Positions 27,283-34,912 of a DNA stretch of 64,000 bases are shown here, one piece after another (the stretch's first letter is position 1; each line of letters begins with the position of its first letter). Under the pieces are notes generated by a model that saw only the letters and a program-made list of their open reading frames with translations, had not been told where the DNA came from and searched no databases. The stretch comes from Flavobacteriales bacterium (GTDB lineage Bacteria > Bacteroidota > Bacteroidia > Flavobacteriales_D > Sanyastnellaceae): NCBI GenBank assembly GCA_002862785.1, contig PKDZ01000004.1, positions 1 through 64,000 of the forward strand. The letters run 5' to 3'. Made by a program: the position numbers and the translations under genes.

Positions 27283-27915
27283 ATGGTGCAGGAGCTCAAG
27301 GAAGCCTATGACATGGTCCTCCATGGGGCCCTGCTCAACACGATTGCACAAGAGGGGCGATTCGTTTCCGTCGGCAAGGGCGACCTCATCATGGATGTTG
27401 GCGATCCGATTCCGGGCATGCCCCTCCTCATCGACGGCGCCATCAAGATTCTTCGGGTCGATGACGCAGGAGATGAGATGCTCCTCTACTTCCTCGAGCA
27501 GGGCGACAGTTGCGCCATGACCCTCGGCAGTTTCTTCGGCCAGACCAAAAGCGACATCCGGGCCGTGGCTGAACAGGACAGCCGCTTCGTCATCATGCCG
27601 TTGGACAAGGTGATCGAATGGACGGGGGTGCATACGGATTTCCGCCAGTTTGTCTTCGAAAGCTTCAATACCCGCCTCAAGGAACTGGTCGAAGCCATGG
27701 ATAACCTGGCCTTCCTCGACCTGCATGGCCGAACGGCCAAATACCTCGACGACCGGGTCAAGGTCAACGGCACGACAACCCTGTCCACCACCCACGCCGA
27801 GATCGCCGCGGACCTGCACACTTCCCGCGTGGTGGTGTCCCGCATCCTGAAACAACTCGAGAACGAGGGCAAGATCTCCCTCCATCGAAATCGAATCGAG
27901 GTACTGGAATTCTAA
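27283..27915 (+). CDS. Crp/Fnr family transcriptional regulator
   Basis: 210 residues: N-terminal cyclic-nucleotide-binding-like beta barrel (about 15-130), a dimerisation helix, and a C-terminal winged helix-turn-helix (LHTSRVVVSRILKQLENEG near 180-198). No Cys cluster for an iron-sulfur centre is visible, and the canonical cAMP-binding RExA motif is not evident, so the effector is unknown. It is 58 bp upstream of the SulP transporter in the same direction and could regulate it; that is inference from position only. Confidence 0.9.
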   Translation: MVQELKEAYDMVLHGALLNTIAQEGRFVSVGKGDLIMDVGDPIPGMPLLIDGAIKILRVDDAGDEMLLYFLEQGDSCAMTLGSFFGQTKSDIRAVAEQDSRFVIMPLDKVIEWTGVHTDFRQFVFESFNTRLKELVEAMDNLAFLDLHGRTAKYLDDRVKVNGTTTLSTTHAEIAADLHTSRVVVSRILKQLENEGKISLHRNRIEVLEF

Positions 27916-27973
27916 CCTGAACCGGCAACCTGGGTCACGCCACGGGCCACGCCCACTCCTTTACTTTGTCCTC

Positions 27974-29686
27974 GTGAGACGTTGGTTCCCCTTCCTCGAC
28001 TGGATTCCCGACTACGGACGCGGGGACTGGATGAAGGACCTGCCGGCCGGCCTGACCGTGGGAGTCATGCTCATCCCACAGGGCATGGCCTACGCGATGA
28101 TTGCCGGGCTGCCTGTGGTCTACGGCCTCTATGCCGCCCTCGTCCCCCAGGTGATTTATGCCGCCATGGGGACCTCTCGCCAATTGGCCGTGGGACCGGT
28201 GGCCATGGACTCCTTGCTTGTGGCTGCCGGCCTAGGCGCGGTGGCCGCGGCCGGCTCGGAACGCTACATCGAGCTGGCCCTGCTCCTCGCCCTCATGATG
28301 GGCAGTCTTCAACTTCTCCTCGGCACCTTCCGACTCGGCTTCCTCGCCCACTTCATCTCCAAGCCCGTCATCAGTGGATTCACCAGTGCGGCCGCCCTGA
28401 TCATCGGACTCAACCAATTGCCTCACCTGACCGGCATCGCCCTTCCCCGCTCCTCTCAGCTTCATCGGTTGATCGAGGGCACCCTCGATGGTCTTGTCCA
28501 GTTCCACGGCCCCACCTTCCTTCTGGGTGCGGTGTCCATTGCCCTCATCCTCGGCCTGAGGAAAGTGCTCCCGCGCGTGCCCGGCTCTCTCGTACTGGTC
28601 GTGCTGGCCCTCGCAGGCGGGGCCACAATGCCGTGGAGCACATGGGGCATTCGGACCGTGGGCGCCATCCCTGCAGGATTGCCTGGATTCCATGTTCCGG
28701 TCTGGACCCTGGATGACCTCCAAACGCTCTTCCCCCTCGCCGCCACCCTGGCCCTTGTCGCCTTCATGGAGGCCTACAGTGTCGCGCAGGCTGTGGCCCA
28801 GAAGCGGGGAGACCATGAAATCGACGCCAACCAAGAATTGCGGGCCCTCGGCAGTGCCAATGCCATCGGCTCCCTGTTCGGGGCATATCCCGTGACCGGG
28901 GGCTTTTCCCGGACCGCCGTCAATGAACGCTCCGGCGCCGTCTCGGGCATGAGCAGCCTCATTGCCGCCGGAGTTGTGGCTCTGGCCCTGACCTTTTTGA
29001 CCCCAATCGTCCAGCACCTTCCCAAGGCGGTACTCGGGGCCATCATCGCTGTGGCCGTGGCCGGACTCTTCGACTTGAGCACGTTTCGCCGGCTGTGGAG
29101 GACCCACCGGGATGAGGCCGTCCTCCTTCTCTTGACCTTCAGCCTCACCGCCTTTGGCGGCATGGTCCTCGGCATCGCATCCGGGGTGGTGCTGGGTCTC
29201 GTCCTCACCTTGTTCAGGACCACCCGTCCCCACACCGCCGAGCTCGGAGAAATCAACGGCGTCTACCGCAACCTGAACCGCTTTCCCGAAGCGACCAAGA
29301 CACGGGGCTCCCTCCTCGTCCGGTACGACGGCCCCTTGAACTACGCGAGCCAAGCCCATTTCAAGGGATTCATTCTCTCTCGGCTGGTCATCCGAAAGGA
29401 AGAAGGCGACCCCATCCACACGGTTGTCCTCAGCGCGGAATCCATCCCCTACCTCGACGCCACAGGCACAGACATGCTGGCGGCCTTGCTCGATGAGCTC
29501 GAAGCCGCGGGCATCTCACTGAAGGTGGCCGGTGCCATCGGTCCCGTGAGGGACGTCCTGGAGCGTGCCGGGCTCATGGAACGGATCGGCCGGAACCAAT
29601 TCCACACCGGCATCCCCGCCGCCCTCGGCATGGAAGAAATCCGGCCGCGAATCGCCACCCAAACGTTCAATCCCAACAATTCATAG
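27974..29686 (+). CDS. SulP family inorganic anion transporter (sulfate permease-like) with STAS domain
   Basis: 570 residues from a GTG start at 27974; a TTACTTTG-like element ends 5 nt before it. The first ~420 residues form the multi-helix SulP transporter domain, with the N-terminal GLTVGVMLIPQGMAYA signature and the family motif GAYPVTGGFSRTAVN. The C-terminal STAS domain (about 450-555) contains YLDATGTDML where many paralogs carry the DxSG phosphorylation site (here TG). It probably moves sulfate, but SulP proteins can carry bicarbonate or molybdate. The adjacent sulfate activation genes favour sulfate. Confidence 0.92.
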   Translation: MRRWFPFLDWIPDYGRGDWMKDLPAGLTVGVMLIPQGMAYAMIAGLPVVYGLYAALVPQVIYAAMGTSRQLAVGPVAMDSLLVAAGLGAVAAAGSERYIELALLLALMMGSLQLLLGTFRLGFLAHFISKPVISGFTSAAALIIGLNQLPHLTGIALPRSSQLHRLIEGTLDGLVQFHGPTFLLGAVSIALILGLRKVLPRVPGSLVLVVLALAGGATMPWSTWGIRTVGAIPAGLPGFHVPVWTLDDLQTLFPLAATLALVAFMEAYSVAQAVAQKRGDHEIDANQELRALGSANAIGSLFGAYPVTGGFSRTAVNERSGAVSGMSSLIAAGVVALALTFLTPIVQHLPKAVLGAIIAVAVAGLFDLSTFRRLWRTHRDEAVLLLLTFSLTAFGGMVLGIASGVVLGLVLTLFRTTRPHTAELGEINGVYRNLNRFPEATKTRGSLLVRYDGPLNYASQAHFKGFILSRLVIRKEEGDPIHTVVLSAESIPYLDATGTDMLAALLDELEAAGISLKVAGAIGPVRDVLERAGLMERIGRNQFHTGIPAALGMEEIRPRIATQTFNPNNS

Positions 29687-29728
29687 CCGCAACGATTCCC
29701 GTTGCGATTCCCCCGAACTTCGCACCCC

Positions 29729-31138
29729 ATGAAAGTCGAACAGATCTATACCGGTTGCTTGGCCCAAGGCGCCTACTACATCGAGTGCTGCGATGAGGCC
29801 GTCGTGATCGACCCGCTGCGGGAGGTCCAACCTTACCTCGATCGCGCCGAAGCCGGTGGCAAGAAGATCAAGTACATCTTCGAGACGCACTTTCACGCCG
29901 ACTTCGTTTCCGGGCACGTGACCCTGTCGGAGAAGACGGGCGCCCCCATCGTGTTCGGCCCCAACGCCAACCCCGCCTTTGATGCGCACATCGCCACCGA
30001 CGGTGAGGTCTTCAAGGTCGGCAAGGTGACCATCGAGGTCCTGCACACCCCAGGCCACACGATGGAGTCCACCACCTATCTGCTCCGCGACAAGGAAGGC
30101 AAGCCGTACGCCATCTTCACAGGCGACACGCTTTTCCTCGGTGATGTGGGCCGTCCGGACCTCGCCCAGAAGGGAGCGGACATGACCCAGGAGGAGCTCG
30201 CCGGCACCTTGTTTGACAGCCTCCGAAACAAGATCATGACCCTGCCCGACGACGTCATCGTCTACCCAGGGCATGGTGCGGGATCAGCCTGTGGAAAGAA
30301 CATGAGCAGCGAGACCGTTGGCTCCGTCGGTGACCAGAAGGCGACCAACTATGCCCTGCGGGCGGACATGACCAAGGACGAGTTCGTGGCCGAGGTCACG
30401 GACGGCCTCCTGCCGCCCCCAGCCTATTTCCCGCTCAACGTCAAGATGAATAAGGAGGGATACGCCCCCATCGACGACGTGCTCGCCAAGGGCACCCGCG
30501 CCCTCTCCCCCGACGCGTTCGAGGCGGCGGCCAACGAAACGGGTGCCGTGGTGTTGGATGTCCGCGGCAAGGAAGCCTTCCACGAGGCCCATGTTCCCCG
30601 CAGCACCTTCATCGGGCTCGATGGCAACTTCGCTCCGTGGGTCGGCACCATGATCGTCGACGTCCAGCAGCCCATCCTCCTCGTCTGCGAGGACGGAACG
30701 GTGAACGAAGCGGTCACCCGCCTCTCCCGCGTCGGCTTCGACAATGTCCTCGGCTGCCTCGATGGTGGCGTGACCGCCTGGCAGACCGCCGGCAAGGAGG
30801 TGGACCGCATCAACTCGGTGACCGCCGACGCGTTCGCCGGCCTCGCCAAAGACGGTGACGTCAAGGTAATCGATGTCCGCAAGCCCGGTGAATTCGCCTC
30901 GGAGCATGTGCTTGATGCGGAGTCCATGCCGTTGACCGCCCTGAACGGCCACCTCGCCGAACTCCCGAAGGACACCCCCTTCTACCTGCACTGCCAGACC
31001 GGCTACCGCTCCCTCATCGCAGGCAGCATCCTCAAGGCCCGTGGATACCACAACGGCATCGACATCCAAGGTGGTTTCGAGGCCATCAAGGAGACCGATG
31101 TCTCGGTCAGCGACTGGGTCTGTCCATCCACCCTTTGA
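29729..31138 (+). CDS. MBL-fold / rhodanese fusion protein, persulfide dioxygenase-like
   Basis: 469 residues from ATG 29729 (MKVEQIYTGCL); an upstream in-frame extension to 29702 is not needed. N-terminal metallo-beta-lactamase domain (1-~250) has THFHADFVSGH, HTPGHT, TGDTLFLGDVGRPDL and PGHGAGSACG, matching the ETHE1-like Fe(II) persulfide dioxygenase group. Two rhodanese domains follow: the first (about 265-365) has a divergent active loop VCEDGTVNEA; the second (about 370-465) has the standard CQTGYRS loop. Such fusions oxidise glutathione persulfide to sulfite or shuttle sulfane sulfur. It lies between SulP and a tRNA-Leu gene. Confidence 0.92.
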   Translation: MKVEQIYTGCLAQGAYYIECCDEAVVIDPLREVQPYLDRAEAGGKKIKYIFETHFHADFVSGHVTLSEKTGAPIVFGPNANPAFDAHIATDGEVFKVGKVTIEVLHTPGHTMESTTYLLRDKEGKPYAIFTGDTLFLGDVGRPDLAQKGADMTQEELAGTLFDSLRNKIMTLPDDVIVYPGHGAGSACGKNMSSETVGSVGDQKATNYALRADMTKDEFVAEVTDGLLPPPAYFPLNVKMNKEGYAPIDDVLAKGTRALSPDAFEAAANETGAVVLDVRGKEAFHEAHVPRSTFIGLDGNFAPWVGTMIVDVQQPILLVCEDGTVNEAVTRLSRVGFDNVLGCLDGGVTAWQTAGKEVDRINSVTADAFAGLAKDGDVKVIDVRKPGEFASEHVLDAESMPLTALNGHLAELPKDTPFYLHCQTGYRSLIAGSILKARGYHNGIDIQGGFEAIKETDVSVSDWVCPSTL

Positions 31139-31141
31139 GGG

Positions 31142-31174
31142 TTTGGGCCAATCAATTCGAATGCGCTAATTTTG
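31142..31174 (+). promoter_or_regulatory. Promoter of tRNA-Leu(CAG) (TTTG-N21-TAATTTTG)
   Basis: TTTG at 31142-31145 and TAATTTTG at 31167-31174, 21-nt spacing, an exact Bacteroidota consensus, 30 nt before the tRNA. Confidence 0.7.
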
Positions 31175-31204
31175 GCGCCCCTTCCGGAGATGTCCGGATG
31201 TCAC

Positions 31205-31286
31205 ACCCAGGTGGCGAAATTGGTAGACGCGCAGTCTTCAGGCGGCTGTGCCTTCGGGCGTGCTGGTTCGAGTCCAGTTCTGGGTA
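31205..31286 (+). tRNA. tRNA-Leu (anticodon CAG)
   Basis: 82 nt type II tRNA: acceptor ACCCAGG/TCTGGGT, D-arm with AAATTGGTAGAC, anticodon stem CAGTC/GGCTG, loop TTCAGGC giving anticodon CAG (reads CTG), an extended variable arm, T-arm GCTGG-TTCGAGT-CCAGT. The 3' end reads CCT, so unlike the other tRNAs here, CCA is not encoded. Confidence 0.97.
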
Positions 31287-31291
31287 CCTGC

Positions 31292-31325
31292 AAACCGCTC
31301 CTCGTCCGAGGGGCGGTTTTCTTTT
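31292..31325 (+). terminator. Rho-independent terminator after tRNA-Leu(CAG)
   Basis: AACCGCTCCTC / GAGGGGCGGTT stem (one G-U) with a 4-nt loop, followed by TTTTCTTTT. It follows the tRNA by 5 nt and precedes the convergent cysN gene. Confidence 0.85.
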
Positions 31326-31347
31326 GGCCTCGAACCCGAGGCGGGAA

Positions 31348-32598
31348 TCAGGAGTAAATGACGCCCGCGGCGACCGTGAGGCGCGTACCGGGATCGACGA
31401 GGATGAACGAGCCGGTCGTGCGGTTGCGGCGGTAATCGTCGACCAGCAGCGGTGACGCCGTCCGGATGCGGATCCGAGCAATGTCGTTCATGACGATTTC
31501 GATGTCATCCTCGATGCGGTGGAGGGTGTTGATGTCCAACTTGTAGACGACCTCCTTGACGACGGCCTTGGCCTCGCGGGAAGTGTGGCGGAGCTCGAAC
31601 CGGGTGCCGGGCCGCATGGGCTGCTCAGACAGCCAGCAGATGCGGGCGTCGAGGTCCTGCATGCTGTCGGGCTGGTTGTTTTCGCGGACGAGCATGTCGC
31701 CGCGGCTCAGGTCGATGTCATTGGCGAGGGTCATCACCACGCTTTGCGGCGGGAAGGCCTTCTCGACTTGCTTGTCGCCGACGGCAATGGACGTCACGGT
31801 GCTGCTCAAGCCGCTGGGCAGGGCGACCACTTTGTCCCCCACCTTGAAGACGCCGCCAGCCACGCGGCCGGCATAGCCGCGGAAATCGCGGTCGGCGTCG
31901 GTCTGGGGACGGATGACGTATTGGACCGGGAAACGGCAATCCTGCAGGTTGCGGTCGGCCGCCACATGCACGTGCTCGAGGTGATGGAGCAGGGTCGGGC
32001 CATCATACCAAGCCATGTGCTCGGACCGGTCCACGACATTGTCCCCCTGCAACGCGCTGATTGGAATGAACTTGATGTCCGGAATGTCGAGCCGGCTGGA
32101 GAAGCTGCGGAAAGCATCGACGATTTCATCGTAGCGCTCCTGGCTCCAGTCGACGAGGTCCATCTTGTTGACGCACACCACCATGTGCTTGATGCCGAGG
32201 AGGTGCGTGATGAAGCTGTGGCGGTGCGTCTGCTCCAGGAGGCCGGCCCGCGCATCGACGAGGATGATGGCGAGGTCGGCCGTGGAGGCGCCGGTGACCA
32301 TGTTCCGGGTGTACTGGATGTGCCCGGGTGCGTCCGCGATGATGAACTTCCGCTGGGGCGTGGCGAAGTAGCGGTAGGCCACGTCGATGGTGATGCCCTG
32401 CTCCCGCTCGGCACGGAGGCCATCGGTCAACAGGGACAGGTCGGCCCCGTCGGTGCCTCGCTGGGTGGAGGCCTGCTCAATGCTCTCGAGCTGGTCCTCG
32501 AAGATGGTCTTGCTGTCGTACAACAGTCGTCCGATCAACGTGCTTTTTCCGTCGTCGACGCTGCCTGCCGTGATGAAGCGAAGGAGTCCTTGTGCCAT
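31348..32598 (-). CDS. cysN: Sulfate adenylyltransferase subunit 1 (GTPase)
   Basis: 416 residues, a stand-alone CysN without a fused CysC kinase. Translation-factor-like G motifs are clear: GSVDDGKST (G1), a DAPGH G3 motif and VNKMDLVDW (G4), followed by EF-Tu-like beta-barrel domains. With CysD it makes adenosine 5'-phosphosulfate from ATP and sulfate, with GTP hydrolysis driving the reaction. It ends the minus-strand cysC-DUF2061-cysD-cysN operon (22 bp after cysD). Confidence 0.95.
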   Translation of the reverse strand: MAQGLLRFITAGSVDDGKSTLIGRLLYDSKTIFEDQLESIEQASTQRGTDGADLSLLTDGLRAEREQGITIDVAYRYFATPQRKFIIADAPGHIQYTRNMVTGASTADLAIILVDARAGLLEQTHRHSFITHLLGIKHMVVCVNKMDLVDWSQERYDEIVDAFRSFSSRLDIPDIKFIPISALQGDNVVDRSEHMAWYDGPTLLHHLEHVHVAADRNLQDCRFPVQYVIRPQTDADRDFRGYAGRVAGGVFKVGDKVVALPSGLSSTVTSIAVGDKQVEKAFPPQSVVMTLANDIDLSRGDMLVRENNQPDSMQDLDARICWLSEQPMRPGTRFELRHTSREAKAVVKEVVYKLDINTLHRIEDDIEIVMNDIARIRIRTASPLLVDDYRRNRTTGSFILVDPGTRLTVAAGVIYS

Positions 32599-32620
32599 GG
32601 TGTCGTTCTATTCTCCGTCC

Positions 32621-33526
32621 TCAGAAGTAACCTTCCTTCTTGCGGTCCTCCATGGCCGACTGGCTGCGCTTGTCGTCCATGCGGCCACCGCGCTCCGTCT
32701 TGCGGGCCGCAGCGACCTCGCCGATGATTTTTTCGAGCGTGTCGGCATCGCTCTCCACCGCACCGGTGATGGTCAAGTCGCCCAAGGTCCGGAAGCGGAC
32801 CTGCAGCGTCTCTGGCTTCTCGTCAGGCCGGAGGTTCAGGTACTCGCTGTAGGCCAGGATCTGGCCGTTGCGGCGGACCACCTCGCGCTCGTGGGCGAAG
32901 TAGAGGCTCGGGATGGCGATGTTTTCGCGGAGGATGTAGTTCCAGATGTCGAGCTCCGTCCAATTGTTGAGCGGGAAGACCCGGAAATGCTCGCCGGGCT
33001 GATGCTGGCCGTTGTAGAGATCCCACAGCTCCGGGCGCTGGTTCTTCGGGTCCCACTGGCTGAAGTCGTCCCGGTGGCTGAAGAAGCGCTCCTTGGCGCG
33101 GGCCTTCTCCTCGTCCCGCCGTGCGCCGCCGCAGCACGCGTCGAACTGGTGCTGCTCGATTGTGTTGATGAGGGTCGGCGTCTGGATGCGGTTGCGGGAC
33201 GCGTTGAAGCCGCTCTCCTCAGTCACCTCTCCCCGGTCTATGAGGTCCTGGACGCTGCCCACGATGAGCTGAACGCCGAGCTCCTTGACCAGGTCGTCCC
33301 GGAACTGCATGGTCTCGGGGAAATTGTGGCCGGTATCGATGTGGACCAGCGGCATGGGGATGCGCGCCGGGGCAAACGCCTTGCGCGCCAGGTGCGTCAC
33401 GCAAATGCTGTCCTTGCCTCCGCTGAACAGGATGGCCGGCCGTTCGAATTGGGCCGCCACTTCCCGCAACACGTAGATGCCTTCCGCCTCGAGCTCGTCG
33501 AGGTGACTCAGGTTGTAATCACTCAT
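32621..33526 (-). CDS. cysD: Sulfate adenylyltransferase subunit 2
   Basis: 301 residues from ATG 33526 (MSDYNLSHLDEL); the in-frame extension to 33658 overlaps the DUF2061 gene and is rejected. PP-loop SGGKDSICVTHLA and the rest of the ATP-PPase domain match CysD, the adenylyl-transferring subunit of ATP sulfurylase. RRDEEKARAKERFFSHRD and FPLNNWTELDIW are typical. Its first 8 bases overlap the DUF2061 gene, so translation is probably coupled. Confidence 0.95.
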   Translation of the reverse strand: MSDYNLSHLDELEAEGIYVLREVAAQFERPAILFSGGKDSICVTHLARKAFAPARIPMPLVHIDTGHNFPETMQFRDDLVKELGVQLIVGSVQDLIDRGEVTEESGFNASRNRIQTPTLINTIEQHQFDACCGGARRDEEKARAKERFFSHRDDFSQWDPKNQRPELWDLYNGQHQPGEHFRVFPLNNWTELDIWNYILRENIAIPSLYFAHEREVVRRNGQILAYSEYLNLRPDEKPETLQVRFRTLGDLTITGAVESDADTLEKIIGEVAAARKTERGGRMDDKRSQSAMEDRKKEGYF

Positions 33527-33740
33527 CGTTCTTCCTTCCAATGCTTCCGTAGCGGAACCAGGCCCGCTCGTGGAAATAGTACAGCACCATCTTGAGGATG
33601 CTTTCCGCCAACATGATGCCACTGGCCGCCTTGATGTCCCCAAATACGACGTAGACAAAGGTGAATGTCGTGGCCGAAGCGATGATCCGCCATGTGATGG
33701 TCTTGGCCAAATGCCTCCGCCGGCTTGCTTTCGTTTCCAT
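33519..33740 (-). CDS. DUF2061 domain-containing small membrane protein
   Basis: 73 residues. The sequence (RHLAKTITWRIIASATTF, then ILKMVLYYFHERAW) matches DUF2061, a small inner-membrane family with two hydrophobic segments. The function is unknown. It lies between cysC and cysD in the same direction and overlaps cysD by 8 bp, so it belongs to the sulfate activation operon; a role in sulfate or sulfur metabolite handling is inference from this context. Confidence 0.88.
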   Translation of the reverse strand: METKASRRRHLAKTITWRIIASATTFTFVYVVFGDIKAASGIMLAESILKMVLYYFHERAWFRYGSIGRKNDE

Positions 33741-33759
33741 GGTGGGTCAGGTCAGGGCG

Positions 33760-34215
33760 TCAAAGGTCGGCATAGCGGCGGACCTCCCGAACCGATTGCA
33801 CCACATCGGCCTCCGTGGTGTCCAAGTCGAGGAAATCGGTCTCCGGAGCACCGTATTCATCGCTGTGGAAATGCTCCCGACCGCGAATCTCCGTGGTGTG
33901 GACATAGACCTCCCGTACAGTGGCCCGCGCCTTGAACTCCTCCCGGAGCCACTTGAACGGGGCCACGACCGCCACGATGGCCACCCGGCCCTGGCGGCTC
34001 AAATACAGCGCGATGTCCTGCGCCCGGCGTATGTTGGCCTCCCGGCCGGCCGGGCTGTAGTCCGCGTTGGCCGTCAGCGCCCGAAGATCATCCCCATCCA
34101 CGAGGAAGGTGTCCACCCCATCCTCCCGAAGGCTGTCGAGCAGGGCGCGACCAATGGTCGACTTGCCCGCTCCGGGCTGTCCGGTAATCCAGATGATGGG
34201 CTGGTGGTCGGCCAT
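33760..34215 (-). CDS. cysC: Adenylylsulfate kinase-like protein, short form
   Basis: 151 residues, about 45 shorter than usual CysC. The P-loop GQPGAGKST (residues 12-20), DGDDLR and REANIRRAQDIA (the DR.ENIRR-like segment) are present, as is VVAPFKWLREEF. The DPKGLYKKAR segment that normally follows EVYV is missing; here EVYVHTTEIRGREHFH leads into an APETDFLDLDTT C-terminus. APS kinase activity (PAPS synthesis) is likely from operon context but not certain. It is the first gene of cysC-DUF2061-cysD-cysN; a TACCTTGC element lies about 4 nt upstream of the ATG. Confidence 0.85.
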   Translation of the reverse strand: MADHQPIIWITGQPGAGKSTIGRALLDSLREDGVDTFLVDGDDLRALTANADYSPAGREANIRRAQDIALYLSRQGRVAIVAVVAPFKWLREEFKARATVREVYVHTTEIRGREHFHSDEYGAPETDFLDLDTTEADVVQSVREVRRYADL

Positions 34216-34492
34216 GTCCGCAAGGTACGACCGGCCCGGGCTCGGCCGCGGGGGGATTTGCCCCTCACCATCCTCCTTCTCGAAATTTTTTTTTCGATTT
34301 TAAAGTGCTTGTTATCAGTGATTTGAGAATTTTTCTGTGGTTTTTTTTCGTTGCGCTGTAACCCCAAGGGAGCCACTCCGGTATAGGGAAACGGTTTTGG
34401 TTAAAGCCGCTCCCGCAAGGGAACAGGCGATTTGGTGAAACGAAGGGGTCCTCGAACGCGAGGACCCTTTCCATTTTCAGGAGATTCGTTTC
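34216..34492 (+). other. 277-bp intergenic region, AT-rich island and possible structured RNA
   Basis: No gene seen. Bases about 34264-34350 are strikingly AT-rich with long T-runs against a GC-rich background. The following ~130 bases contain complementary segments (GGGAGC at about 34369 with GCTCCC about 45 nt later, a TCCCGCAAGGGA hairpin) ending in the strong hairpin at 34446-34467. This could be a small RNA or a long untranslated region; no known riboswitch, SRP or tmRNA signature is visible. Confidence 0.4.
34445..34470 (-). terminator. Hairpin terminator of the purB-ABC-DUF983 operon (possibly bidirectional)
   Basis: Perfect 9-bp stem GGGTCCTCG/CGAGGACCC with AACG loop, about 25 nt past the DUF983 stop. 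T-tracts are weak on both sides (TTTCCATTTT on the plus strand, CCTTCGTTTC on the minus). Confidence 0.5.
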
Positions 34493-34912
34493 TCAAGCCT
34501 GGCCGCCATCGCCCCGTTCCCCGTACCGCAAGAAGAAGTGGATCCAGATGGACCGGCTCAGACGCTGGACCAGGGGCAGAAGCACAATCAGGGTCACAAT
34601 GCCACAGACCAGGAACACCTCCGGTTGCTCGAAGAACCCCGTGAATTCAATCCAGCCCAAGTCCCCGAAGGTGAGCAGCGCCACCAGCACAGCGATCCAG
34701 AGGGCCACGGTCAGTGCATAGCTGACGTAGGCCGCCCCGAAATAGAAGCCCGGCTCCCGCGTGAAATCCGCCTTGCATACGGGGCACGCCGGGACAGAAT
34801 CGTTGATGGTCCGTAGCCGGTAGGCATTGCGCACCCGAAAGAGCCGGCCCTCGCGACATGCGGGACAACGAAATCTCAGGATGCTGGAGAGGAAGGAACG
34901 CGGCGGTTTCAC
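34493..34912 (-). CDS. DUF983 domain-containing membrane protein
   Basis: 139 residues from a GTG start at 34912 whose TG is shared with the TGA of the upstream ABC transporter gene (GTGA), strong evidence of coupling. A CPAC...CPVC pair (residues about 17-20 and about 43-46) forms a probable zinc ribbon, followed by two membrane helices. This matches DUF983, of unknown function and often found near heme or envelope genes. Last gene of purB-ABC-DUF983. Confidence 0.85.
   Translation of the reverse strand: MKPPRSFLSSILRFRCPACREGRLFRVRNAYRLRTINDSVPACPVCKADFTREPGFYFGAAYVSYALTVALWIAVLVALLTFGDLGWIEFTGFFEQPEVFLVCGIVTLIVLLPLVQRLSRSIWIHFFLRYGERGDGGQA

Noticed and set aside
26248-29419. Long minus-strand frames opposite the DEAD-box helicase, Crp/Fnr and SulP genes
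   Set aside because: Antisense to three genes with clear motifs; no promoter-like or domain evidence of their own.
34260-34490. Riboswitch, SRP RNA or tmRNA in the AT-rich intergenic region
   Set aside because: The diagnostic cores (SAM box, GCCACTG with a cobalamin box, GGAAGCAGC of SRP RNA, tmRNA tRNA-like ends) are not found, so it is kept only as an unassigned structured region.
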